A DNA stretch of 57,762 bases from Oscillospiraceae bacterium (GTDB lineage: Bacteria; Bacillota; Clostridia; Oscillospirales; Oscillospiraceae). Below, piece after piece: positions 27,425 through 35,051 of the stretch. Within the stretch, counting starts at the first letter, position 1. Each line of letters starts with the position of its first letter. The position numbers and the translations under genes are program-made. The notes below the pieces were generated by a model. That model did no database searches. It was not told the DNA's origin and saw only the letters and a program-made list of their open reading frames with translations. Where the stretch lies: NCBI GenBank assembly GCA_020025515.1, contig JAHHRZ010000015.1, positions 1-57,762 of the forward strand, given 5' to 3'.

Positions 27425-27474
27425 CTCCCCCTGAAGTAGATTCTGAACATATATGAATCTATTTCAGGGGGGGA
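27425..27474 (+). repeat. Long palindrome downstream of the lipoprotein
   Basis: Arms CTCCCCCTGAAgTAGATTC (27425-27443) and GAATCTATTTCAGGGGGGGAG (27455-27474) with an 11-base loop. It has no T run, so it may be an mRNA-stabilising hairpin or a dispersed repeat rather than a classical terminator. The arms share CCCCCTGAA..TAG with the terminator at 13425-13471. Confidence 0.6.
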
Positions 27475-27558
27475 GATTTCATGTCAGGATTGCCTACCAT
27501 ACCCGAACCGAAGGTGAAATGATTCCATGCAGAACATATTCCCCTGAATCTCATCAAG

Positions 27559-27594
27559 CAAAAAACAGCTGCCGCCCTTTGGGGCAGCAGCTGT
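27559..27594 (-). terminator. Terminator of the pyrF-phosphatase operon
   Basis: Minus strand ACAGCTGCTGCCC / GGGCGGCAGCTGT stem followed by T6. Confidence 0.88.
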
Positions 27595-27670
27595 CTGCAA
27601 TTCTGTTAATCCCCCGATCTGCCTGACAGGGCAGGGTTCATCGGAGACACGCTTTTCGTTTGTCCCTCAT

Positions 27671-28681
27671 TCAATCCCAGCAATACACTTTGGGGTCCAC
27701 GTTTCTCTGCCAATATTCACCGGCCTCTATAAAGCCATACCGATCCAGAACTTCCTGGGGCTCCATCCGTTGGCGAACCGCCTTCATGGTGGAAAATCCC
27801 CATTTCCGAATACAACTCACTGCCTGACCCAAAAATTGATCTTCCAGGGCTTTTCCCCGATACGCAGGAAGCAGATAGGCCATGGCAATGGCTCCCGCCT
27901 CCTTGTCCAGGCTCAACAATCCCACAGGCTCCCGGCCTAACATCACCAGAAAGCTGACCCACTGGGGCTCCGGGTTTGGAAATCCCTCCGGGCAGCTCTC
28001 CAAGGGACGAAACCACATGTTATAGTTTATATTCTTTTCCTCTCTCCACCACTTCTGCCGTGCAAATGTGGACAGCTCCTCGGGGACATGACTGCTGTCG
28101 TTCAGATATTCATAGGAAAACCGTTCCCCATCCCAAAAGAGCTTGGATACTGCCGTATTGTCGCAATAAGGAACCTGAGAAAGATCATCGTCAAAGAACA
28201 ACCGCATCAGGGTTGTGCGGAGAATGCCGCCGTGGCAAAATACCGCCACCGTGCCGTCTGCATGGGTCCGGGCGACACGCTTCAGCCCTTCGATGAATCT
28301 TCCTGTCCACTGGTCCAGGGTTTCTGCCCCTTCCGCATGCCAGCAAGCAGGATTTTTGCTGAAATTCTGCATCTGCTGCGGCTCATGCTGTTCCAGATAA
28401 CCAAAGGTACAGTCCTCCCAAACTCCCATGCCGATTTCACGAAAGGCGGGGTCTCTGTGGAGCTTCAATCCCTTTGGCACATAAATGGCACGGGCCGTCA
28501 GGCTGGTTCTGGTCAAATCACTGCTATAGCAGGCATCCACATGGATGTCCTTGAACCGCTCCTCCAAATAGGGCAGCTGCCGAAATCCATTGGGGGTCAG
28601 CAGAGAATCATACTGTCCGTGGGTCCGGCGAAAGGCATTTCCCTCCGCCTCTCCGTGGCGAATAAGATAAATGGTGGTCAT
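27671..28681 (-). CDS. Histidine phosphatase fused to a GNAT-like domain
   Basis: 336-residue two-domain protein. Residues 1-200 form a histidine (phosphoglycerate-mutase-like) phosphatase with IYLIRHGEAEGN at the N-terminus, REIGMGVWED and FCHGGILR. Residues about 215-336 look like a GNAT acyltransferase: VSFLVMLGREPVGLLSLDKEAG, then AYRGKALEDQFLGQAVSCIRKWGF and a C-terminal LDRYGFIEAGEYW. Substrates of both halves are unknown. It starts eight bases after pyrF on the same strand (GAGGAACTT before ATG 28681) and ends at the terminator at 27559-27594, so the two are one operon. Confidence 0.85.
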   Translation of the reverse strand: MTTIYLIRHGEAEGNAFRRTHGQYDSLLTPNGFRQLPYLEERFKDIHVDACYSSDLTRTSLTARAIYVPKGLKLHRDPAFREIGMGVWEDCTFGYLEQHEPQQMQNFSKNPACWHAEGAETLDQWTGRFIEGLKRVARTHADGTVAVFCHGGILRTTLMRLFFDDDLSQVPYCDNTAVSKLFWDGERFSYEYLNDSSHVPEELSTFARQKWWREEKNINYNMWFRPLESCPEGFPNPEPQWVSFLVMLGREPVGLLSLDKEAGAIAMAYLLPAYRGKALEDQFLGQAVSCIRKWGFSTMKAVRQRMEPQEVLDRYGFIEAGEYWQRNVDPKVYCWD

Positions 28682-28688
28682 AAGTTCC

Positions 28689-29612
28689 TCACATAATCAT
28701 GCAATATTTTTCAATATTTCTAAACATCCGTTCTGCCGCCTCTCTGGCCCGCTCCTTAAAGTCCCTGCCATCGCTTTTTCCTCTCTGCCAGGCGCCCAGG
28801 ATCGAGCGAGAAGCACAGACCGCAGCACCATGACCGAAGCGGTCAAAGGCATACTGCACGCTCTTGCCGGATCCACCCTGCGCACCGTAACCTGGCACAA
28901 GGAAGAACATCCGGTCATACTTTTCCCGAAGACTTTTGATGACCTCCGGATAAGTGGCACCTACAACGGCAGCCACCTGACTATAGCCATTCTTTCCCTT
29001 ACAGTCTGCCCCCCAGCGGTTTACCAGATCGGCCATGGCCGTATGCACCACACGACCGCCGGAAAGGAGATCCTGCACTTCTACGGAAGATCGATTGGAG
29101 GTTTTCACCAGGACAAAAATGCTCTTGTCTCCGGTCCGGCAGTATGGAAGGAATGGACGGATGCTGTCGCCGCCAAGGTATCCATTGAGGGTCACGGCAT
29201 CGCAGGCATAGGGAGAAAAGGATTCTCCGCAGATTTCCACCGTGCCAAACACCCCTCTTGCCAGAACCTCTGCGGTTTCCGGCATGTCTCCTCTCATGCA
29301 GTCCAGGATGACATAATAGCCCAGCTCCTTGGCATAGGCCATGACCCGCTGCATGGCGCTGATCCCCGCACCTCCCAAGCCAAAAAAGCAGGCAGTCTGC
29401 ACCTTTACCGCAGGCACAAGGTCTTTAAGGCTGTCTAAAATTCCTTTGCAAAAGTTCTCATAGGCCAGCGCTGCCGCCTCAGGCCCAAGGCCCGCGGCCA
29501 TCTTTGCTTCCTCAAACAAATACTGCGGCACAAGATCCGGGGTGGGGTCCAATCCTACCACAGTCGGGTTCTTATACATTCTGATCTTTTCCTGTAAAAT
29601 GTCGATTGACAT
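28689..29612 (-). CDS. pyrF: Orotidine 5'-phosphate decarboxylase homologue lacking the catalytic lysine
   Basis: 307-residue protein of the type 2 OMP decarboxylase family, which makes UMP. The scaffold is clear: VVGLDPTPDLVP, VPAVKVQTACF, DAVTLNGYLGGDSIRPFL and IFVLVKTSNRSS. However, the active-site motif that is normally DAKRGDI reads DCMRGDM at residues 104-110: the catalytic lysine is Met106 (codon ATG). The other tetrad residues (Lys70, Asp104, Asp109) remain. No other pyr genes are adjacent; the partner is the phosphatase-GNAT fusion. It may be an inactive or repurposed paralogue, or the codon may be a base error (AAG to ATG). GAGGGGG precedes ATG 29612. Confidence 0.85.
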   Translation of the reverse strand: MSIDILQEKIRMYKNPTVVGLDPTPDLVPQYLFEEAKMAAGLGPEAAALAYENFCKGILDSLKDLVPAVKVQTACFFGLGGAGISAMQRVMAYAKELGYYVILDCMRGDMPETAEVLARGVFGTVEICGESFSPYACDAVTLNGYLGGDSIRPFLPYCRTGDKSIFVLVKTSNRSSVEVQDLLSGGRVVHTAMADLVNRWGADCKGKNGYSQVAAVVGATYPEVIKSLREKYDRMFFLVPGYGAQGGSGKSVQYAFDRFGHGAAVCASRSILGAWQRGKSDGRDFKERAREAAERMFRNIEKYCMIM

Positions 29613-29753
29613 TACGATTCCCCCTCAACGGAGTTTTCTTATATTGTATCACACTTTTCTCATTCTGCAAAGCCAAAAGGACATGACTGCAAAAAATTCC
29701 TGGTGTTGTAGGAACCCTTTTGGTACATACTAACTCTGAAAGGAGGCGATTGC

Positions 29754-29918
29754 ATGAAAACCGGAATGTTTGCTCTGACCCTTGGGCTGGGTGTTGCTGT
29801 AGGTGCCGTAGCCGTGATGATGATGCCCCACCAGAACCCCACCCGCAAATTTGTCCAGAAGGCTGCCGACAATGTGGAAGATTTTGTCACTGAGGCTGCC
29901 GAGAAAATCGGAATGTAG
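29754..29918 (+). CDS. Small YtxH-like single-membrane-segment protein
   Basis: 54-residue protein beginning MKTGMFALTLGLGVAVG. One N-terminal membrane segment is followed by a short amphipathic charged tail (FVQKAADNVEDFVTEAAEKI), the layout of YtxH-type small proteins. A perfect AAAGGAGG lies nine bases before ATG 29754 and a terminator follows, so it is a real monocistronic gene despite its size. Function unknown. Confidence 0.75.
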   Translation: MKTGMFALTLGLGVAVGAVAVMMMPHQNPTRKFVQKAADNVEDFVTEAAEKIGM

Positions 29919-29930
29919 CCTTCCTTTTGC

Positions 29931-29959
29931 GCAGGGGTCATTCTTGGCCCCTGCTTTTG
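29931..29959. terminator. Terminator between the YtxH-like and radical SAM genes
   Basis: GCAGGGG / CCCCTGC stem with T4 on the plus strand and a usable A/T flank on the other side. Confidence 0.75.
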
Positions 29960-30865
29960 TCATGGTCTCAAAATCCCGTTGAGGTAGTTGAGTACCCGTT
30001 TTTTATCTCCCGACCATAGAGGGGCCACCAAATCCCGCTTTGCGCCATCTCCCGTGATTCTGTGCACCACCACATGGGAAGGGACCTGCTCCAGACAGGC
30101 CTTGAGATACCTTCCGTATTCTTCCAGACTCAGGCAGGAAATCTTTCCGGCTCTGTAATCTTTTTCCAAATCCGTTCCTTTGAGTACATGAAGCAAATGA
30201 AATTTCACACCGTCCGTTCCTGCATTCACAGCAAAGCTCGTGCTTTGGGCTGCCATCTGCGCCGTTTCTCCGGGAAGGCCCAGAATGATATGGGTCACAA
30301 CCTCTACCCCTGCCTCCTTCAGCCGACGGACCCCATCCAAATACACCTCGTTTTCATATCCACGCCGAATATACCGGATTGAATTCGGATGAATGGTCTG
30401 TAGTCCCAGTTCCACCGAAACCGACTTTTCCCTGTTCAGTTCTCCCAAAAGAGCCACGACCTCAGGGGGCAGGCAATCCGGCCTGGTGCCAATGGCCAAG
30501 CCCACGATATCCTTTCCCGCCATTGCCTGCCTGTATAGTTTCTCCAGTTTTTCCACCGGGCCGTAGGTGTTGGTAAAGGATTGAAAATACGCCATATACT
30601 TTCCGCCTTTGTTTTTTGCCGCAACCCTGGCTTTGGCCCGTTCCAACTGCTGTGCAAGTGAGCCGCAGTCCTTTTCCGCAAACTCTCCGCTTCCCTCTCC
30701 GGAACAAAAAACACAGCCTCCGGTTCCCAATGTTCCGTCTCGATTGGGACAGGTAAATCCCCCATCTATGGCCAGTTTATACACCTTACATCCGAACTTC
30801 TCCTTGTTATGCTCATTCAGACTGCGATACACATTCTCACCTGCTTTTTCTTTTAACAGTAGCAT
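29960..30865 (-). CDS. TIGR01212 (YhcC-type) radical SAM protein
   Basis: About 301-residue radical SAM protein of the TIGR01212 family. The atypical cluster motif CPNRDGTLGTGGCVFC is present, followed by KGGKYMAYFQSFTNTYGPVEKLEKLY, GLQTIHPNSIRYIRRGY and the C-terminal GDGAKRDLVAPLWSGDKKRVLN. The family is linked to tRNA or translation-related modification, but the substrate is not settled here. The start is uncertain: ATG 30865 is used; an upstream TTG at 30913 has no ribosome binding site. Confidence 0.87.
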   Translation of the reverse strand: MLLLKEKAGENVYRSLNEHNKEKFGCKVYKLAIDGGFTCPNRDGTLGTGGCVFCSGEGSGEFAEKDCGSLAQQLERAKARVAAKNKGGKYMAYFQSFTNTYGPVEKLEKLYRQAMAGKDIVGLAIGTRPDCLPPEVVALLGELNREKSVSVELGLQTIHPNSIRYIRRGYENEVYLDGVRRLKEAGVEVVTHIILGLPGETAQMAAQSTSFAVNAGTDGVKFHLLHVLKGTDLEKDYRAGKISCLSLEEYGRYLKACLEQVPSHVVVHRITGDGAKRDLVAPLWSGDKKRVLNYLNGILRP

Positions 30866-30916
30866 ATTTCCGCAAAAAACGCAACGGTTCCCTGTTTCAT
30901 GGCTGCAAGACAATCA

Positions 30917-30945
30917 TTGACAAGGCCATTCTTTTTTCCTATACT
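30917..30945 (+). promoter_or_regulatory. Strong promoter of the M42 peptidase-trmO unit
   Basis: Perfect TTGACA, 17-base spacer, TATACT, 28 bases before ATG 30973. Confidence 0.8.
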
Positions 30946-30972
30946 AAAGAAAAAGAAACAGGAGGCTTTGAT

Positions 30973-32049
30973 ATGGAACATTCTTGTATTGACCTGATTC
31001 GGGATCTGTCGGATGCCTTTGGTCCATCCGGCTTTGAAGATGAGGTGCTCACACAGGCACGGAAGCACTTGCAGGGTCTTGGCGAAATTCAGGAAGACCG
31101 GCTGAGAAATCTGTACCTGTATCGAAAAGAAAACACAGGCCATAAGCCCGTATTGATGCTGGATGCCCACAGTGACGAAGTGGGATTTCTGGTCCATTCT
31201 ATCAAGCCCAACGGGACCCTGCGCTTTGTCACCTTGGGCAGCTGGAGTAAGATTTCTCTGGCCGCCAGTGAAGTGCTGGTTCGCACTGCCCGTGGGGAGT
31301 ATATTCCGGGCATCATTGCCGCAAAACCGCCTCACTTTATGAAACCTGCGGAACGATCTGGCTTCGTGCCGGAAATTCAGGATCTGGTGATTGATGTAGG
31401 TGCTACCAGCTATCAGGAAGCCGTTGAGGTATTCGGTCTGCGCATCGGAGAGCCTGTGGTTCCCGCCACCAGATTCCACTATGATGAAAAACGGGATGTC
31501 CTTTTTGGAAAAGGCTTTGACTGCCGCATCGGCTGTGCTGTCCTGATTGAAGCGCTGCGCCGTCTGGAAGGAGAAGATCTTCCCTGCGATGTGGTTGGAG
31601 TCCTGTCCAGTCAGGAAGAAGTGGGAGAGCGGGGCTGCAAGGTAGCAGTGAATCATGTGAAGCCGGACATTGCTCTGGTGCTGGAGGGCTGCCCCGCAGA
31701 TGACACCTTTACAGAGCCCTATGCCATTCAAACTGCGCTGAAAGCCGGGCCCATGTTCCGTTTTATGGATGTGTCCGTGATCTGTTCCCCCAGATATCAG
31801 CGCTTTGTTCTGGACCTTGCCCAAAAGAAAGGCCTTCCTGTGCAGGCTTCTGTCCGAGAGGGAGGCGGCAACAATGCCGCTGTGATCAACACCTCCTTTG
31901 ATGGCATCCCGGCGGTTGTGGCGGGTGTTCCTGTGCGCTATATTCACTCCATGCACAGCATGACCTCCTATCAGGATTTTGAATCTACCGTGCAGCTGGT
32001 CATGGAGGTTCTTCGCTCTATGACAGAAGATGTCATTGCCGGATTTTAG
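30973..32049 (+). CDS. M42-family metallo-aminopeptidase
   Basis: 358-residue binuclear zinc aminopeptidase of the M42 (glutamyl aminopeptidase/TET) family. Metal and catalytic residues are in DAHSDEVGF (about residue 61), the EE pair of SSQEEVGERGCKVAV (about 216), a metal-binding Asp after VLEGCPADDT is shifted from the usual place, and the C-terminal HSMHSM. It forms large hollow cytosolic particles in other organisms. ACAGGAGG precedes ATG 30973. TrmO follows 8 bases later. Confidence 0.9.
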   Translation: MEHSCIDLIRDLSDAFGPSGFEDEVLTQARKHLQGLGEIQEDRLRNLYLYRKENTGHKPVLMLDAHSDEVGFLVHSIKPNGTLRFVTLGSWSKISLAASEVLVRTARGEYIPGIIAAKPPHFMKPAERSGFVPEIQDLVIDVGATSYQEAVEVFGLRIGEPVVPATRFHYDEKRDVLFGKGFDCRIGCAVLIEALRRLEGEDLPCDVVGVLSSQEEVGERGCKVAVNHVKPDIALVLEGCPADDTFTEPYAIQTALKAGPMFRFMDVSVICSPRYQRFVLDLAQKKGLPVQASVREGGGNNAAVINTSFDGIPAVVAGVPVRYIHSMHSMTSYQDFESTVQLVMEVLRSMTEDVIAGF

Positions 32050-32057
32050 GTGGCAAT

Positions 32058-32744
32058 ATGACGCTGAATTTTGACGTAATCGCAACGGTACAAAGTGCCT
32101 TTGCCACAAAATTTGGAATTCCCCGCCAGGCCGGTCTGGTGCCGGAGCTTACCAGCAGAATCATTTTTACCCCAGCGTACCGAAATCCCGACATGCTCCG
32201 GGGGCTGGAAGGCTTTTCTCACATTTGGCTGCTGTGGATTTTTTCCGGCAACCGGCAAAACGGCTGGTCTCCCACGGTTCGTCCCCCTCGGCTGGGGGGC
32301 AATATCAGGATGGGGGTCTTTGCCACCCGTTCCCCCTTCCGACCGAACCCCATCGGCCTCTCCTGTGTAAGACTTGTGGAAATCCTTCCGGACACACCGG
32401 AAGGGCCGGTTTTGGTTGTGGCAGGTGCGGACCTTATGGACGGCACCCCCATTCTGGACATCAAGCCCTATGTCCCCTATGCCGATGCCCACCCCGATGC
32501 CCTGGGCGGGTTTGCGGATCACGCCGGGGAATTTCTTTTGAAGGTTCACTTTCCTCCCCAGCTTTTGCAAAAAATTCCCCAGCAGGAACAAGAAGCCCTG
32601 ATGGGAGTATTAAGCCACGACCCCAGACCCTCCTATCAAAATGACCCGGACCGGATTTATGGTCTAAGCTTTTCAGGCCGCAATGTGCGTTTCCGTGTAG
32701 AAGATCAGCAGTTATTTGTTCTGGAAGTCACCCCAGACTCCTAA
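32058..32744 (+). CDS. trmO: tRNA t6A37 methyltransferase (TsaA/TrmO family)
   Basis: 228-residue SAM-dependent enzyme that methylates N6 of t6A at position 37 of certain tRNAs. The family signature ATRSPFRPNPIGLSCVRLVEI is intact, with MDGTPILDIKPYVPYAD downstream and the C-terminal extension seen in TrmO. AGGTGG precedes ATG 32058. It shares a transcript with the M42 peptidase. Confidence 0.9.
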   Translation: MTLNFDVIATVQSAFATKFGIPRQAGLVPELTSRIIFTPAYRNPDMLRGLEGFSHIWLLWIFSGNRQNGWSPTVRPPRLGGNIRMGVFATRSPFRPNPIGLSCVRLVEILPDTPEGPVLVVAGADLMDGTPILDIKPYVPYADAHPDALGGFADHAGEFLLKVHFPPQLLQKIPQQEQEALMGVLSHDPRPSYQNDPDRIYGLSFSGRNVRFRVEDQQLFVLEVTPDS

Positions 32745-33011
32745 TTTTAATCTTCTGATGACTGCATAAACGGATAATAACCGCCCTTTAGAAAAGCCTA
32801 AGGAGCGAATGGCATATGGAATCTATCGCAACGGGAATGGCCCCAGGGCTGAAAAAGCCATTTCAGAATCCGGCCAAACCGGAACATGGTGGCTGCGTCG
32901 CTGAAAACAGGACGCAGTGATTCATACGGAAAATGCTATAACAAGCTTCGGAAAACAACATCGACTTGATGCCGTTTAGAACGAGTGCCGGAAGGATTGG
33001 GAGGACAGGAC
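32745..33011 (+). other. Intergenic region with a possible 31-codon reading frame
   Basis: No recognised gene. A short frame at 32809-32904 (begins MAYGIYRNGNGPRAEK, ends WWLRR) has AAGGAG three bases before its ATG. A weak hairpin TGCGTC/GACGCA lies at its end. Neither is convincing alone. Confidence 0.25.
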
Positions 33012-33764
33012 ATGAACACTGTTGAAAGAGCGGAACAAGACAAGGAAGAGGTCACGATCCGAAAAGCAAAATGGAATCTCTTTCTTGGATGCTTTCTGGG
33101 GCTCCTGGGCTTTGTTGTGCTATTGGTAGGCGCTATACTGGATGCGCAGGACACATGGATGATCGCTATACTGATCGCAGCTTGTTTTGTTTGCAATATT
33201 GTTGGAATTATCCTCATAAACAATTCATTGCCCGGACTGGCGCTTTCGGACATTAACAAGATCGATCAGAAGTACGGCGAATGTGAACTGACACAGCTGC
33301 ACGGTATGAAAAAATATGAAGTAGAGCAAACACTTCGTTCTCATAAATTCCAATATGACGACAACGGATATTATAGAAGAAAAAAATTCTCGTTTTTGAG
33401 GGATTCTGTATCTTACTATGTGAGGATTTTGGATGGCTCTGACATAGAAAAAGCCATTCGCAACGAGTGGAATCATTTTAATCAACAGGAGCACAATGAA
33501 AAGAGTGCTTGCCTGATTTTACTGATTTACGCCAATCAAGTAGCAGAAAAGCATACTGAATTACTGAGGAACGCCGGAATATTGAAAATTGCAGACAACA
33601 TGGTGCTGGATATATATGCACCAAAGACGATGATTGTCGTCGGGGTAGATCAATCGACCCATATTGGACGATATCTGGATATGGGAAAAGGGCACCATCT
33701 TTACTTGTACAAATATGGCTGCAAAATGCTGAGAAAGCTGTTTGGGCAGAGCGTTGTATCATAA
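33012..33764 (+). CDS. Two-TM orphan membrane protein
   Basis: 250-residue protein I do not recognise. Two adjacent membrane segments (about residues 20-40 and 45-68: FLGCFLGLLGFVVLLVGAIL, then MIAILIAACFVCNIVGIIL) anchor a cytoplasmic or surface domain of about 175 residues with an aromatic, charged character (FQYDDNGYYRRKKF, VLDIYAPKTMIVVGV). ATG 33012 has GGAGGA seven bases upstream. Its AT-richer, lysine-rich sequence and the intron remnant downstream suggest an acquired segment. Confidence 0.65.
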   Translation: MNTVERAEQDKEEVTIRKAKWNLFLGCFLGLLGFVVLLVGAILDAQDTWMIAILIAACFVCNIVGIILINNSLPGLALSDINKIDQKYGECELTQLHGMKKYEVEQTLRSHKFQYDDNGYYRRKKFSFLRDSVSYYVRILDGSDIEKAIRNEWNHFNQQEHNEKSACLILLIYANQVAEKHTELLRNAGILKIADNMVLDIYAPKTMIVVGVDQSTHIGRYLDMGKGHHLYLYKYGCKMLRKLFGQSVVS

Positions 33765-33794
33765 AAAACCAATCATCAGAAGGTAAAACGAAAC

Positions 33795-33935
33795 TCCATC
33801 GGAAGGGGCGTGTCCCCGTCCTCTCACACCACCGTGCGCACACTGCCCTATCCGGCGGTTCCATCCCAAAGGTTCAGGGACTCGCACCTGTCGGATCCCC
33901 CATGATTTCCGGCTTGTGCGAGTCTCTCCTTGATA
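33795..33935 (-). mobile_element. Probable remnant of a group II intron 3' region
   Basis: On the minus strand the segment contains GGTGCGAGTCC, then GGAACCGCCGG and, after a short interval, GCGCACGGTGGTGTGAGAGG, which is the pattern I know from the domain V/VI end of bacterial group II introns. No reverse transcriptase/maturase frame accompanies it, so this is a decayed or truncated copy. Exact ends are not resolved. Confidence 0.5.
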
Positions 33936-34109
33936 AGGTACAATAAACTGTGAAAAGATAGGAGCCAAAAAGCCGCAGGAACATCCTGCTTTTTCACAGA
34001 AACTAAAATCCGCAATTCTACAGGGATGAGCCGGTGAGCTGCTCTCCCTGTTTCTTTGCAGATGTTCCCAAAGAGTCGGCCCATAATCAAAAAATCGAAC
34101 AAAAACTTG

Positions 34110-34138
34110 TTGACACGATGAATCGAATATGGTAAAAT
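34110..34138 (+). promoter_or_regulatory. Strong promoter of the biosynthetic operon
   Basis: Perfect TTGACA, 17-base spacer, TAAAAT. Transcription would start near 34145, leaving a leader of about 205 nt before the first gene that contains both palindromic operators. Confidence 0.75.
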
Positions 34139-34211
34139 GAGACGAAAATATTCAAACGGTCTAGTTGGCACTTCTATTCTGCACCTGGCTGGCAGCTTTT
34201 TTAAATCCCGA

Positions 34212-34231
34212 TAGTTAGCGATAACTAACTA
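34212..34231. promoter_or_regulatory. Palindromic operator 1
   Basis: Seven-base perfect dyad TAGTTAG-N6-CTAACTA. This shape is typical of MarR- or TetR-type repressor sites. No regulator gene is encoded nearby. Confidence 0.6.
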
Positions 34232-34310
34232 CATAAAAGTGTGCAAATAAGCCCATGACAGCCTGACCAGAATTTGTTTACAGAAGCGTCCCGATCTTTT
34301 TTTCGCGCAG

Positions 34311-34330
34311 AAGTTAGTTATGACTAACTT
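34311..34330. promoter_or_regulatory. Palindromic operator 2
   Basis: Seven-base perfect dyad AAGTTAG-N6-CTAACTT, sharing the core AGTTAG-N6-CTAACT with operator 1. The two centres are 99 bases apart; the second ends five bases before the ribosome binding site of the first gene. Confidence 0.6.
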
Positions 34331-34352
34331 TAAAGTGAGGATACAAAAAAGC

Positions 34353-35051
34353 ATGAAACATAGGATAGAGAACCCATTCCCCCCAAGCAGCAGGGACTGT
34401 GTCGTACAGGTGCTTTCCATCGGGCAATGGCCCGACTTTTCAAGGTATCAGGACCTGCTTTCGCTGCTACCCTCGGATCAGCAGAGGCGTGTTACTGCCT
34501 ACAGCAGAGACCATGATCGAACCCGCTCCCTCTTTGGCAGGTTGCTGCTGCTAAGCACCGTCTATCACCTCTACAACATTCCATATGGGGCTTGCCGCAT
34601 CGCTTTCGGAATGTATGGGAAACCCTTTTTGCCGGATTTACCGAATTTTCATTTTTCTCTCAGTCATACCGAAAGCCGTGTGGTGTTCGCATTCGCTGCC
34701 TCCCCTTTGGGGGTGGATGTGGAACGCTTAAAAGCATATGATCCCCGAATTGCCGCCCGTTTCTTCACCCCTGAGGAAAATCGTGAAATTGCACGGGCAA
34801 GCAATCCAATCCACAGGTTCTATCAAATATGGACCAGAAAAGAAGCCTTTATCAAAGCCACCGGCGAAGGCATGAAACGCCCTCTGTCCTCCTTCGATAC
34901 ATTAAGGGATGTGAGATTTCTTACATTTGCGACAGAAGGATATCTCGTCAGTCTTTATACCGAAGAGCATCTAAACCCACCAAAAGTTCAACTCATCTAT
35001 GATGAGGACTTTATAAATAAACTGCGAACTCAGGAAAGGAGTCTTATATGA
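34353..35051 (+). CDS. Sfp-type 4'-phosphopantetheinyl transferase
   Basis: 232-residue enzyme that moves phosphopantetheine from CoA to the serine of carrier proteins. Sfp/Gsp motifs are intact: FHFSLSHTES (substrate loop), LGVDVERL (Mg site) and FYQIWTRKEAFIKATGEG (catalytic Glu and Lys). First gene of the operon; it would activate the two free carrier proteins and the fused carrier domain encoded downstream. ATG 34353 is chosen because GTGAGGA lies 11 bases upstream; an in-frame ATG at 34320 lies inside operator 2 and has no site. Stop overlaps the next start (ATGA). Confidence 0.92.
   Translation: MKHRIENPFPPSSRDCVVQVLSIGQWPDFSRYQDLLSLLPSDQQRRVTAYSRDHDRTRSLFGRLLLLSTVYHLYNIPYGACRIAFGMYGKPFLPDLPNFHFSLSHTESRVVFAFAASPLGVDVERLKAYDPRIAARFFTPEENREIARASNPIHRFYQIWTRKEAFIKATGEGMKRPLSSFDTLRDVRFLTFATEGYLVSLYTEEHLNPPKVQLIYDEDFINKLRTQERSLI

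Noticed and set aside
33848..34171. A 107-codon minus-strand frame across the intron remnant
   Set aside because: No ribosome binding site, no domain motif, and it runs through sequence better explained as intron RNA structure.
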